In this document: positions 52,243 to 61,066 of the stretch, piece by piece
Layout of the letters: every line of letters begins with the position of its first letter
How positions within the stretch are numbered: position 1 is the first letter of the stretch
Assembly (NCBI RefSeq): GCF_001742185.1
Contig: NZ_CP015750.1
Location: 186,001 to 250,000, forward strand
Origin: Pectobacterium wasabiae CFBP 3304
Lineage (GTDB): Bacteria; Pseudomonadota; Gammaproteobacteria; Enterobacterales; Enterobacteriaceae
DNA length: 64,000 bases
Direction of reading: 5' to 3'
The notes under the pieces: model-generated
The model's database searches: none
What the model was told of the DNA's origin: nothing
The model's input: only the letters and a program-made list of their open reading frames with translations
Translations under genes and position numbers: made by a program

Positions 52243-52539
52243 TTAACGCAGGCCGAGCTGGAAAATCATCGTTTCAGCCTGACAACTGAATGTGAAATCG
52301 ATGTCCAGTTTCACGCCGCCGTCTACCTCTTCCAGCGTGCTGGCAATTTCGCAAGGTTCGGATTCTACCGCGCGCGCTTTTGCCGTCAGAGCAGTGAGTG
52401 CCGCCTCAGCATCAGAACGATCGCCGAACACTTTACTGTAAGACGCCGTGCAATCCGTATTATCCATGATGGTACCGACATCGACACAGCAGCAGGCTGC
52501 GGTTTCTTCAGCGCTGCATTTATTGATTACGTTCGTCAT
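52243..52539 (-). CDS. yfcZ: Conserved YfcZ/YiiS family protein
   Basis: Small protein of 98 residues rich in cysteine (CCCVDVGTIMDN, DCTASYSKVF, SEPCEIAS, FTFSCQAE), matching E. coli YfcZ end to end. No signal peptide; likely cytosolic. Function unknown. Single gene with its own leader, between the fadI and fadL transcripts. Confidence 0.9.
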   Translation of the reverse strand: MTNVINKCSAEETAACCCVDVGTIMDNTDCTASYSKVFGDRSDAEAALTALTAKARAVESEPCEIASTLEEVDGGVKLDIDFTFSCQAETMIFQLGLR

Positions 52540-52927
52540 GATGCTTTCCTCTTAAGACTTAAGACGCGGGAGATTTGATCCAGTTCAAATATTTCTATCT
52601 TCCTTATATTTTACTCTCTCACCCTAAAGCAGTACCAGCACTTCATGCCAGCCAGTAATTTTAGTGATATCAGTCACATTAAAGCGTTATTAGGCAGTGA
52701 AAACCGCGTAACACCTCCTCACACAAATTAACCAAAACGTTAAGCAGATCTAAATTCCGCATCATTTTGGAAATATTTAGAACACACAAACGCAACATTA
52801 CCGTATTCACAACTTATACTTTGGCAACTGGTCTGATTTGTCAGGCTGAGTGCGCCCCCTACAATGCGCGTCCCTTGTTACCTCGTGTAACAACGTTAAA
52901 TAACAAGCATATAAAGAGGTTTTGGTC
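52540..52927. promoter_or_regulatory. yfcZ-fadL divergent promoter region
   Basis: 388 bases without a gene, AT-rich at the centre. It contains the FadR-like fadL operator (52,826-52,842) and the start-proximal AAAGAGG ribosome binding site of fadL. An OmpR/Crp-type site may exist but I cannot name one. Confidence 0.4.
52826..52842 (+). promoter_or_regulatory. FadR-like operator upstream of fadL
   Basis: AACTGGTCTGATTTGTC matches the FadR consensus AACTGGTCNGACNTGTT at 14-15 of 17 positions. It is about 85 bases upstream of the fadL start, near the expected promoter. Confidence 0.75.
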
Positions 52928-54259
52928 ATGAGCCAGAAAAACCTGTTCAAACAATCCACAATTGCTGTTGCGGTGGCCCTGTTTTCAGCAAATGTGTCCG
53001 CGGCTGGTTTCCAGCTTAATGAATATTCATCATCGGGTCTGGGACGTGCGTTTTCTGGTGAAGGTGCCGTAGCCGACAACGCCACCTCCGGCAGCCGTAA
53101 CCCAGCGACCATGACTATGTTTGACCGCCCATCGTTCTCCGGTGGTGTCACCTATATCAACCCGGATATTGATGTTCAGGGGAAAAACTCCCAAGTCCCA
53201 GGGCAGAACACCAGCGCCAAGAATATCGCGCCACACGCCTGGGTACCTAATCTGCATTTCATCATGCCGCTTAATGAGCAGTGGGCGATCGGTGCTTCCG
53301 CCACCACTAACTATGGTCTGGCGACTAAATTTAATGATAGCTATGCGGCTGGTTCTATCGGCGGGGAGACCGACCTGTTGACGTCAAACCTGAACCTGAG
53401 CGCTGCGTATCGCCTGAATCAACATTTCAGCTTTGGTCTGGGCCTCAATGCGGTCTATGCCGATGCTAAGATTGTTCGCCGAGCAGGTGAACTGGCAAAC
53501 ATTCCTCCCGTCATTAACGGAGTACCGTCTGGTGGTTTGCAAGGCGTAGTTGCAGGCCCATCTTCAGAACTGGTTCACATGGAAGGTAAAGAGTGGGGCT
53601 ACGGCTGGAATGCCGGTATCCTGTATGAAGTGGATGAAAACAATCGCTTCGGCCTGACCTACCGTTCCAAAGTCGACATCGACTTCGATGGTGATTACCG
53701 CAGTAATATCCCTGCCGGCCTCCCAGGAACACCTGTCGGGACAGGGGGGGCAACAATTCCCGGTAAGCTGACGCTGAACCTGCCGGAAATGTGGGAAGCC
53801 TCCGCCTACCACCGCGTAGCGCCTAAATGGGCGGTGCATTACAGCCTGACCTACACCAGTTGGAGCCATTTCCAGGAACTGAAAGCGACAGGTAGCAACG
53901 GTAATACGCTGTTCCAGAAAGAGGAAGGCTTCCGTGATGCCTACCGTATCGCACTCGGCACCACCTACTATCATGACGATAACTGGACATTCCGTAGCGG
54001 TATCGCATTTGATGATAGCCCGGTACCAGCCGACAGACGTTCTATCTCTATCCCCGATCAGGACCGTTTCTGGTTAAGTGCAGGCACTACCTATGCGTTT
54101 AACAAAGATGCCTCTGTTGATGTTGGCGTGTCTTATATGCACGGTAAGCAGGTTGATATCAGCGAACCTATCTCTGATAGAGCAGGTTCTCCAAGTTACA
54201 ACTTCAGCTCTAAAGGTAAAGCCTGGCTGTACGGCGTGAACTTCAACTATGCGTTCTAA
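52928..54259 (+). CDS. fadL: Long-chain fatty-acid outer-membrane transporter FadL
   Basis: Outer-membrane beta-barrel (443 residues) that imports long-chain fatty acids and serves as a phage receptor in E. coli. Signal peptide about 1-25 (cleavage before [12 protein letters not shown]); the N-terminal hatch carries [15 protein letters not shown]. The beta strands run to the terminal ...NFNYAF aromatic residue recognised by Bam. ATG 52928 is preceded by AAAGAGG. The start codon two residues earlier is less likely. A seven-G run in the barrel keeps the frame intact. Confidence 0.95.
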   Translation: MSQKNLFKQSTIAVAVALFSANVSAAGFQLNEYSSSGLGRAFSGEGAVADNATSGSRNPATMTMFDRPSFSGGVTYINPDIDVQGKNSQVPGQNTSAKNIAPHAWVPNLHFIMPLNEQWAIGASATTNYGLATKFNDSYAAGSIGGETDLLTSNLNLSAAYRLNQHFSFGLGLNAVYADAKIVRRAGELANIPPVINGVPSGGLQGVVAGPSSELVHMEGKEWGYGWNAGILYEVDENNRFGLTYRSKVDIDFDGDYRSNIPAGLPGTPVGTGGATIPGKLTLNLPEMWEASAYHRVAPKWAVHYSLTYTSWSHFQELKATGSNGNTLFQKEEGFRDAYRIALGTTYYHDDNWTFRSGIAFDDSPVPADRRSISIPDQDRFWLSAGTTYAFNKDASVDVGVSYMHGKQVDISEPISDRAGSPSYNFSSKGKAWLYGVNFNYAF

Positions 54260-54318
54260 ATAAAAAATGGCGTTCTAAATAGAGTACGCATTCTATTTGT
54301 TACCAGTCAGCGTGATAA

Positions 54319-54350
54319 AGCAGGTAAGGCAACTTACCTGCTTTTTTTTT
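54319..54350 (+). terminator. fadL terminator
   Basis: The 10-bp stem AGCAGGTAAG/CTTACCTGCT with loop GCAA is followed by nine T. Confidence 0.9.
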
Positions 54351-54433
54351 GCTCATCACAAGGCATTTGTCTCTTTCTTACTGGCGTAGTGATTAGCTAA
54401 TGATGAACAATCCACGAACATCATAATGTCAAA

Positions 54434-55186
54434 TCAGTCATTCAACAGACGCCCGCCATCTACGACGATCTCACTACCGATTGTCCATCGGGACTCATCT
54501 GAAGCCAGGTACAACACAGCCTTGGCAATCTCCTCCGCCGTGCCGAAACGGCCTGAAGGGATGCTCTTGACGATCTCCTCATTGACTTGTTTACGATAGC
54601 TTTCAGGAATACCCAGTTTGTCATACAGCGGGGTATCTATAGGACCTGGGCTAACCGCATTGATGCGAATACCACGTTCCATCAGTTCGCTAGACAGCGT
54701 TTTTGACAGGCTAAGGAAAGCTGCTTTAGTCGCAGAATAAACGGAGGAGCGGCTCGATCCTACATGCGAACTAATCGACGTATTGAGCACGACTGAAGCG
54801 GGATTGGCGAACACAGGCAAAAGCGACTGGATCAGAAAATACGGCCCCTTGACGTTAATATCGAAGGAGCGATCAAACATTTCCTCTGTCCATTCTTCGA
54901 TCGGCTGCCAAACGGAAACACCAGCGTTGAGAAAGACAACATCAACCTTTCCGTAATGTGCCTCCACGGCTTGAGCCAGTTCATTCTGTGCACTCACGCT
55001 GGCCGAGTCAGCACGCAGCACCAGCACTTCACTGCCAAGTTCGGATTTTGCCGCGGCAATAGAATCGGGGTTGACCCCGGTGACGATGACGCGAGCCCCC
55101 TCAGCGAGGAACTGCTTTGCGGTTTCCAACCCAATGCCGGAGGTGCCGCCAGTGATAAGGGTACGTTTATTGTGTAATCGAGACAT
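54434..55186 (-). CDS. Short-chain dehydrogenase/reductase
   Basis: Classical SDR of 250 residues: cofactor motif TGGTSGIGLETAK near residue 11, NAG at FLNAGVSVW, catalytic Ser region NTSISSHVGSS, YSATKAA (Tyr-x3-Lys) and C-terminal GSEIVVDGGRLLND. The cofactor is likely NADP(H) or NAD(H); substrate unknown. AGGAG just before the ATG supports the start. It is divergent from a LysR gene 142 bases away, which typically regulates such a neighbour. Confidence 0.88.
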   Translation of the reverse strand: MSRLHNKRTLITGGTSGIGLETAKQFLAEGARVIVTGVNPDSIAAAKSELGSEVLVLRADSASVSAQNELAQAVEAHYGKVDVVFLNAGVSVWQPIEEWTEEMFDRSFDINVKGPYFLIQSLLPVFANPASVVLNTSISSHVGSSRSSVYSATKAAFLSLSKTLSSELMERGIRINAVSPGPIDTPLYDKLGIPESYRKQVNEEIVKSIPSGRFGTAEEIAKAVLYLASDESRWTIGSEIVVDGGRLLND

Positions 55187-55242
55187 TAAGAACTCCTGAT
55201 CATAATAGCCGGATGCAGCAATTTGCTGCCAGGGACAGCGCT

Positions 55243-55294
55243 AATCATATGTGTATGCATAAATAATGATAAGATTCTTATTTCGCATATGATT
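55243..55294. promoter_or_regulatory. LysR-type operator between SDR and LysR genes
   Basis: Outer arms AATCATATG (55243-55251) and CATATGATT (55286-55294) flank a central ATAAGA-T-TCTTAT (55269-55281) with T-N11-A character. Nested symmetrical elements in a LysR divergent region suggest the regulator's binding sites. Confidence 0.6.
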
Positions 55295-55328
55295 TATTCC
55301 ATTACCGCATGAATCAAGGAGCCTTCAC

Positions 55329-56231
55329 GTGGATCGTTTTCTGCTCATGACCTGTTTTAAACGAACTGTCGAAACGGGTAGTTTCTCTGCGGCAGCGCGC
55401 GACCTGAATATGGGGCAACCCAACGTAAGCCGATACGTTGCCGCCTTAGAAGAGCATTTGGGCGTAAGACTACTTCAGCGCACAACACGCCAACTTGTGC
55501 TGACGCCCGAGGGTGAGCGGTACTACGCAGATGTAAGCCGAATTCTCGATGCAGTTGCAGAATCAGAGTCATCCTTGAGCAATGAGACGGAACCCACGGG
55601 ACTTCTGCGAGTGGCCTGCCCAACGGCAATGGCCCATAGCTTCCTGGTACCACAAATCCCCGTTTTTCTGGCACGCTACCCCGGCTTGTCGCTGGATTTG
55701 CAACTGAGCGATCGTTTCGTCGATCTGGTGGAAGAAGGTGTCGAGTTGGCGATCCGAATAGGCCATCCCTCCGACAGCGCACTACGAGCACGCCGGATTG
55801 GTCTTTTCACTCGCGTGTATGTCGCCTCTACAGACTATCTGAGCCGTCGCGGTATACCGCAAACACCGGAAGATCTGCGCGATCATGACTGTATTCTGTA
55901 TTCTCTGTTAAACACGGGTAATACGTGGCATTTTCGAGATACCGAAATCAACGTTTCGGGGCGATTCCGCGTCAACTCACCACAGGCCATACAGGAAGCC
56001 GTCATAGCCGGTCTTGGGATCGCGAATGGGCCCGCATGGTTATACGAGGATGGATTGAAGAGCGGCAGACTGTGTCAGGTGCTTTGTGACTATGAAGCGC
56101 CGCCCGTGCCAATTCAGTTTCTCTATGTTGCCAATCGGCTGCTACCGAAGCGAGCGATGGTATTCATGGACTTCATTGCAGAAGCGTTTTCCAGAATTCC
56201 AGGACTCAACACTGGCCATCATTACCGCTAG
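55329..56231 (+). CDS. LysR-family transcriptional regulator
   Basis: DNA-binding regulator of 300 residues. N-terminal winged helix-turn-helix (about 1-60: ETGSFSAAARDLNMGQPNVSRYVAALEEHLGVRLLQRTTR) and a C-terminal periplasmic-binding-like effector domain (about 90-290). The start is GTG at 55329, with AAGGAG about 9 bases upstream. It likely controls the divergent SDR gene and itself; the inducer is unknown. Confidence 0.87.
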   Translation: MDRFLLMTCFKRTVETGSFSAAARDLNMGQPNVSRYVAALEEHLGVRLLQRTTRQLVLTPEGERYYADVSRILDAVAESESSLSNETEPTGLLRVACPTAMAHSFLVPQIPVFLARYPGLSLDLQLSDRFVDLVEEGVELAIRIGHPSDSALRARRIGLFTRVYVASTDYLSRRGIPQTPEDLRDHDCILYSLLNTGNTWHFRDTEINVSGRFRVNSPQAIQEAVIAGLGIANGPAWLYEDGLKSGRLCQVLCDYEAPPVPIQFLYVANRLLPKRAMVFMDFIAEAFSRIPGLNTGHHYR

Positions 56232-56360
56232 CGCATATTGTTCTCGATTGCTGTGACTTGCTTAACCCAATCGATATTGGTGCTCAATTGCAAATGTAGT
56301 ATTCCACTTCAGCAAAGTACAGCAACCCTTTTCTCACCCGGTTTACCGAGTCAGAGAGAC

Positions 56361-56388
56361 GAAAAAGGCCGCTTTCGCGGCCTTTTTC
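56361..56388. terminator. Bidirectional terminator between LysR gene and mqo
   Basis: A perfect 12-bp stem, GAAAAAGGCCGC/GCGGCCTTTTTC with loop TTTC, has T and A tracts inside the stem ends, suitable for both convergent transcripts. Confidence 0.9.
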
Positions 56389-56408
56389 GTGACTTCCAGC
56401 TAACCCGA

Positions 56409-57991
56409 TTACTCAGGCTTAACCTCAATATAATCCAGATCCAGCGTGCTGCTGGTGTAGCTGCGGATTTTATTGGTCATTTCAATATTACCGTCCAGTT
56501 TCTGACCATAAGACGGAACAATCTCTTTCAGCTTGCTCTGCCATTCCGGCGTCGCCACTTTATCTTTAAATACTTTTTGCAGCAGGCTCAGCATAATCGG
56601 CGCGGCGGTAGACGCCCCCGGAGAAGCCCCCAGCAGTGCGGCAATTGAGCCATCCTGCGAGCTGACGATCTCAGTACCCAATTTCAGCACGCCGCCTTTA
56701 TCATCATCTTTCTTGATAACCTGAACACGCTGGCCTGCGATCGCCAGTCGCCAGTCTTCTTTCTTCGCATTCGGGAAATATTCCTGTAATGAAGCGAAGC
56801 GATCGTCATCATCCATCATGACCTGGCCGACCAGATATTTCACCAGATCGAAGTTATCCAGACCGACGTGCGTCATCGGCATCACGTTGGAGAAGGTCAC
56901 TGAACCGATCAGATCCCACAGCGAACCGTTTTTCAGGAATTTACTGGAGAAGGTGGCAAATGGCCCGAACAGCAGGACTGGCTTACCGTCAAAAATACGC
57001 GTATCCAGATGAGGAACCGACATCGGTGGCGCGCCTACCGAGGCTTTACCGTATACTTTTGCCATGTGACGCTTCACGATTTCCGGATTTTCTGTCACCA
57101 AGAATTCGCCACCGACCGGGAAACCACCGTACAGATCGGCCTCAGGAATGCCAGATTTCTGCAATAGTTGTAATGCCGCCCCACCTGCACCGATAAAGAT
57201 GAATTTCGCCTTAATCACGCTCTCTTTTTCGCCGTTCTTCAGATCGGCGTAAGTCACGCTCCAGGTGTTGTCTGCATTGCGCTTGATATCGCGCACTTCT
57301 GAATTCAGGTGCAACGCAAAGTTGGACTTGGTTTTCATCGCACCAACCAACTGACGTGTGATTTCGCCGTAGTTCACGTCCGTACCGATAGGCATACGGG
57401 TTGCTGCAATTTTCTGAGCCGGATCGCGACCTTCCATCACCAATGGAGCCCACTCTTTGATCGTATTGGGATCGTCAGAGAATTCCATACCACGGTACAA
57501 CGTGCTGTGCTGCATCGCATCATAGCGGTGTTTCAGGAAGGCGGTATTTTCGTCGCCCCAGACAAAACTGATGTGCGGCACACTGTTAATGAAAGAGTGC
57601 GGATTATTCAGCACGCCGTTTTTCACCTGATAGGACCAAAACTGGCGCGAGATTTCAAACGCTTCGGTGATTTCCAGCGCTTTGCTGATATTGATTGGAC
57701 CGTCGGGATTATCCGGCGTGTAGTTGAGCTCCATGAAGGCCGAGTGGCCCGTACCGGCATTATTCCAGCCGTTAGAGCTCTCTTCCGCAACGTTATCCAT
57801 ACGCTCAACCATATCGATGGACCAATCTGGCTGTAGTTCCTGTAGATACACACCCAGCGTAGAGCTCATAATCCCCCGCCGATCAATACCACATCCGTTG
57901 TCTTCTCTGTCGTTTTAGCATCTTCAGCCATCGCCAGTGGGGCGCTAACCACCACACTCAGGCTGAAGAACATAGCAAGTAGTTTTTTCAT
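56409..57991 (-). pseudogene. mqo: Malate:quinone oxidoreductase, single-base frameshift near the N-terminus
   Basis: FAD-dependent malate dehydrogenase feeding electrons to quinone, membrane-associated. From 57991 the frame codes a signal-like N-terminus (MKKLLAMFFSLSVVVSAPLA) and DVVLIGGG, then hits a stop; the remainder ([15 protein letters not shown] to IEVKPE, from 57869) is in another frame. One extra G in the sense G5 run (57873-57877 plus strand C5) would restore [10 protein letters not shown] and a protein of about 527 residues, the family size. NNAGTGHS and [11 protein letters not shown] motifs are intact. Probably a sequencing or assembly undercall, or a true inactivating shift. 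Confidence 0.88.
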
Positions 57992-58301
57992 GCTTATATC
58001 TCTATTTTTATAAGTGCAGGTAAATAGAACTCCAGGCATTCATTAACACGACCGCACTACCATCAGTAAAAGGCATCATTCTTATGACCTTTTTGTTAAT
58101 CATCTCGCTAACAAAAAAATCAGCGTACTGACACATTCAGTCATGATGAGCATTCGAACCGGTTAACGACGTGACATTATTGTTATCTAACGGAAGGAAA
58201 TAAATTTTAGTAAGTAAATAAATACACAACAAAGTAATAACTTTTAAGAAACAAACCACAGAATCAGTAGGGTAAAAACACGTTTAGCCGTATTTTATAA
58301 A
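57992..58301. other. mqo upstream region, no gene seen
   Basis: About 310 AT-rich bases between mqo and the mlaA terminator. No open frame, repeat or recognisable operator could be supported; it presumably carries the mqo promoter. Confidence 0.35.
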
Positions 58302-58331
58302 AGAAAAAGGCACCCACAGACAGGTGCCTTT
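58302..58331 (-). terminator. mlaA terminator
   Basis: The minus strand has the 9-bp stem AAAGGCACC/GGTGCCTTT with an 8-base loop, followed by a T-rich tail, about 36 bases after the mlaA stop. Confidence 0.85.
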
Positions 58332-58366
58332 GAAATGAGCGAGATTATGCAGAACGACCTACATCC

Positions 58367-59128
58367 CTATTTCGCTGAATCGATCTCGTCGAGCGAGTCT
58401 TCAATCGCGGCGGCATTTGGATTCTGCTGCGGGGTGATTTTCCCGTCGCTGGCAAGGAAGTCATGCCGTTGGAAGTAGGCTTCACGCATCATCAGGTATG
58501 GATCGGAAGAATTACGCAGCAAACCATCGGAATCCAACAGTTGCGCTCGCGTTTCTAGTCCCTCGATAGCCCACTTGCCCGCAGACATCCAGAGCGTCAG
58601 ATAGCTCAGCATCGGATATAGCGTATCCACGACGTCACCGCCATCTTCACGCAGGGTAGCACTACCGTAGCCCGGCACGACCAGATAAGGCCCATAGCCC
58701 ATGCCATAATTACCCAATGTGCTACCAAAACGGCGAGGCTCTTCTTTTGCCAATTTAGGATTAGCCATCGATGCAACATCAATCAGACCGCCCATCCCAA
58801 GCAAGCTATTCAGGAAAAAACGGTTAAAGTGAATCATCGCTTTATACGGTTTACCTTCAACGAAGTAGTTTACCATCGTCGCTGGCTCTTCCAGGTTGCT
58901 GAAGAAATTCCCCAGCCCGTTACGCGCAGGCGTCGGCACATAATCGCGCCAGGCAACAGCAGCCGGACGAACCAGATAAGGATCCAGAACGTCGTAATTG
59001 AAGTTGAACATGGTACGGTTAAAGCCTTCAAGCGGATCTGAACGTCCTTCTTGAGCGCGATCCCCGGAACTGGCGCAGCCGATCAGTAACACGCTGGCAA
59101 ACACCACCCCACTCAGGCGGTAATTCAT
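58367..59128 (-). CDS. mlaA: Outer-membrane lipoprotein MlaA (VacJ)
   Basis: Lipoprotein of 253 residues of the Mla phospholipid-retention pathway, working with OmpC/OmpF in the outer membrane. The signal peptide ends in the lipobox LLIGC (Cys near residue 17); the mature part contains RSDPLEGFNRTMFNFNYDVLDPY and GGLIDVASM. The start is placed at 59128 (MNYRLSGVVFAS) because the lipoprotein signal begins there. Confidence 0.94.
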   Translation of the reverse strand: MNYRLSGVVFASVLLIGCASSGDRAQEGRSDPLEGFNRTMFNFNYDVLDPYLVRPAAVAWRDYVPTPARNGLGNFFSNLEEPATMVNYFVEGKPYKAMIHFNRFFLNSLLGMGGLIDVASMANPKLAKEEPRRFGSTLGNYGMGYGPYLVVPGYGSATLREDGGDVVDTLYPMLSYLTLWMSAGKWAIEGLETRAQLLDSDGLLRNSSDPYLMMREAYFQRHDFLASDGKITPQQNPNAAAIEDSLDEIDSAK

Positions 59129-59185
59129 ATCTGTTCTCCCTGATTTATAGTGTGCTATACCCGCGACCGAAATGGGTATTCCCAC

Positions 59186-59640
59186 GATCGGCCCTAACCT
59201 ATCAGGCTGGACGATAAGGACGGGATATCGGCCAACAGTGTAACATTTTATTGATCTATCGCTACGCTGGCTTACGTATTACTGCCTTTTCAGAGGCTTG
59301 CCATTTTTTCTTATCAGGACAACATGCTAGTTCGTTGTTCCGCTCAAAGCATAGCATTGCCAACCTAAATCAGTGAGGCATAACGCGGCATCCCGCGTTG
59401 TAAAAAAGACTACGCCTACCCTCGGGGTTATCGCTATTCACGTCAGCACCGCTAGCCAAGTATCAACGGGTCCAGACATTGAGGGGATTGCTATGAATGC
59501 ATTTTCAGAATCCAAACATACCCGGCAAGAGAAAAAGAAGGACGTAGGGGTAGAAAACGAGAAAAAAGAACATTGATAAGGCACTGATTGACGACACTTT
59601 GAGCAAACGAACCGTTAAGTGCTTATTCTCAGAGCAAAAA
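59186..59640. other. mlaA-tRNA intergenic region
   Basis: About 450 bases. A 67-codon frame (59373-59576) and a 27-codon frame starting at 59493 after GAGGGG end in a Lys/Glu-rich tail; neither resembles a known protein and both are weakly supported. The right end carries the tRNA promoter. Confidence 0.3.
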
Positions 59641-59650
59641 TGCGTATAAT
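59622..59650 (+). promoter_or_regulatory. Promoter of tRNA-Arg
   Basis: A perfect -10 TATAAT (59645-59650) lies 13 bases before the tRNA 5' end, with a weak -35 CTTATT at 59622-59627 (spacer 17). Confidence 0.6.
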
Positions 59651-59663
59651 AGCCAAGCTTTAT

Positions 59664-59738
59664 GTCCCCGTAGTTAAACGGATATAACAAGCCCCTCCTA
59701 AGGGCTAGTTACTGGTTCGATTCCAGTCGGGGACACCA
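59664..59738 (+). tRNA. argW: tRNA-Arg (anticodon CCT)
   Basis: 75 bases folding as a complete cloverleaf: acceptor arm GTCCCCG with CGGGGAC, encoded CCA end, T-arm loop GGTTCGATTCC, and anticodon arm AGCCC-CTCCTAA-GGGCT giving anticodon CCT (reads AGG). Position after mlaA and the use as an integration site agree with E. coli argW. The 3' end is the likely attL of the downstream island. Confidence 0.95.
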
Positions 59739-59899
59739 TAACGCCCTCTTACACACTCTCTGAAAGTCTAAAAAACCCTTTAAAAACAGCGAATACACCC
59801 TATTCACTGTCTTAGTTAATACCATAAAATCTTGTAGAAGCTATGCACAGATGCGTATAAAATCGTGTATACATTTGGTTCGATCTTTTTCTTATACAC

Positions 59900-61066
59900 A
59901 TGCTGCTAACCGATCTCAAAATCAAGAAGGCGAAAGCCCAAGACAAACCCTACACACTCAATGACGGCAACGGGCTGTCTTTGCTGATTGATCCTAAAGG
60001 TACAAAGGGCTGGCGCTTCCGCTATCGGTTTGCCAATAAGCCTAAACTTATATCGTTTGGCACTTACGATACCGTATCCCTTGCCGATGCCCGTAAGAAG
60101 CGCGATGAAGCCCGATCCATGTTGGCCAATGGTATTAACCCCAGCGACGCACGCAGAGCCGATAAGCTCTCTTTGTTGTTCTCTACGGAAAACACCTTTG
60201 AAGCAGTAGCGAGAGAATGGCACACATCAAAACTCACTACCTGGTCGGAAGGGTACGCCAAAGAAGTTATACACTATCTGGAAAAAGAAATTTTCCCGTT
60301 CCTGGGTAAGCGCCCGATAGACCAAATCACGCCGCTTGAACTCTTAGCCGTTCTGCAAAAAATCGAAAAACGTGGGGCATTAGAGCAAGCCAGCAAAATC
60401 CGCCGCCGCTGTGGTGAAGTATTCCGTTATGCAGTCGTAACCGGGCGTGCTATGTATAACCCAGCGCCCGACCTGGCCAGCGCCATGAACAAGCCAAAGA
60501 ACAATCACTTTCCGTTCCTCACCGAAAGTGAACTACCGGATTTTGTTCAGGCGCTCAATAATTACAAAGGAAGCCAAATCACCAAATACGCCACTCAGCT
60601 TTTAATGTTGACCGGTGTTAGAACCATTGAATTACGCGCGGCTGAATGGGTTGAATTCGATTTAGATAATGCACTGTGGGAAATCCCCAAAGAGAGGATG
60701 AAGAAGCGCCGTCCGCATTTGGTACCACTATCCACGCAGGCGGTTACCATTCTGAAAGAACTGAAAGTGCTTACTGGCTATTACCAGCTTGTCTTTCCTG
60801 GCCGAAATGACACAAGAAAGCCGATGAGCGATGCCGCGATTAATAAAGTGATCAAGATGCTGGGTTATCACGGCAGGCTTACGGGTCACGGCTTCAGACA
60901 CACCATGAGTACCATATTGCATGAGCACGGATTTAACAGCGCATGGATTGAAACCCAGCTTGCGCATGTGGATAAAAACTCTATCCGTGGAACTTATAAC
61001 CATGCGCAATATTTGGAAGGGCGTAGGGACATGTTGCAACACTATGCAAACTTCATTTGTATATAA
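59900..61066 (+). CDS. Tyrosine recombinase integrase (P4/IntS type)
   Basis: Site-specific integrase of 388 residues. It has an N-terminal DUF4102/arm-binding domain (LTDLKIKKAKAQDKPYTLNDGNG), a core-binding domain (about 95-200) and the catalytic domain. Catalytic residues visible are R in LTGVRTIELR, HGFRHT (H-x-x-R), the H in LAHVDK and the Tyr in RGTYNHAQYLEGRRDM. It starts 162 bases after the tRNA, pointing away, as for islands integrated at tRNA 3' ends. Its stop codon abuts the stop of the convergent phosphoribosyltransferase gene. Confidence 0.93.
   Translation: MLLTDLKIKKAKAQDKPYTLNDGNGLSLLIDPKGTKGWRFRYRFANKPKLISFGTYDTVSLADARKKRDEARSMLANGINPSDARRADKLSLLFSTENTFEAVAREWHTSKLTTWSEGYAKEVIHYLEKEIFPFLGKRPIDQITPLELLAVLQKIEKRGALEQASKIRRRCGEVFRYAVVTGRAMYNPAPDLASAMNKPKNNHFPFLTESELPDFVQALNNYKGSQITKYATQLLMLTGVRTIELRAAEWVEFDLDNALWEIPKERMKKRRPHLVPLSTQAVTILKELKVLTGYYQLVFPGRNDTRKPMSDAAINKVIKMLGYHGRLTGHGFRHTMSTILHEHGFNSAWIETQLAHVDKNSIRGTYNHAQYLEGRRDMLQHYANFICI

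Noticed and set aside
59373..59576. 67-codon and nested 27-codon frames between mlaA and the tRNA
   Set aside because: No homology I can recognise; the 27-codon frame has a plausible GAGGGG but is too short to support alone.
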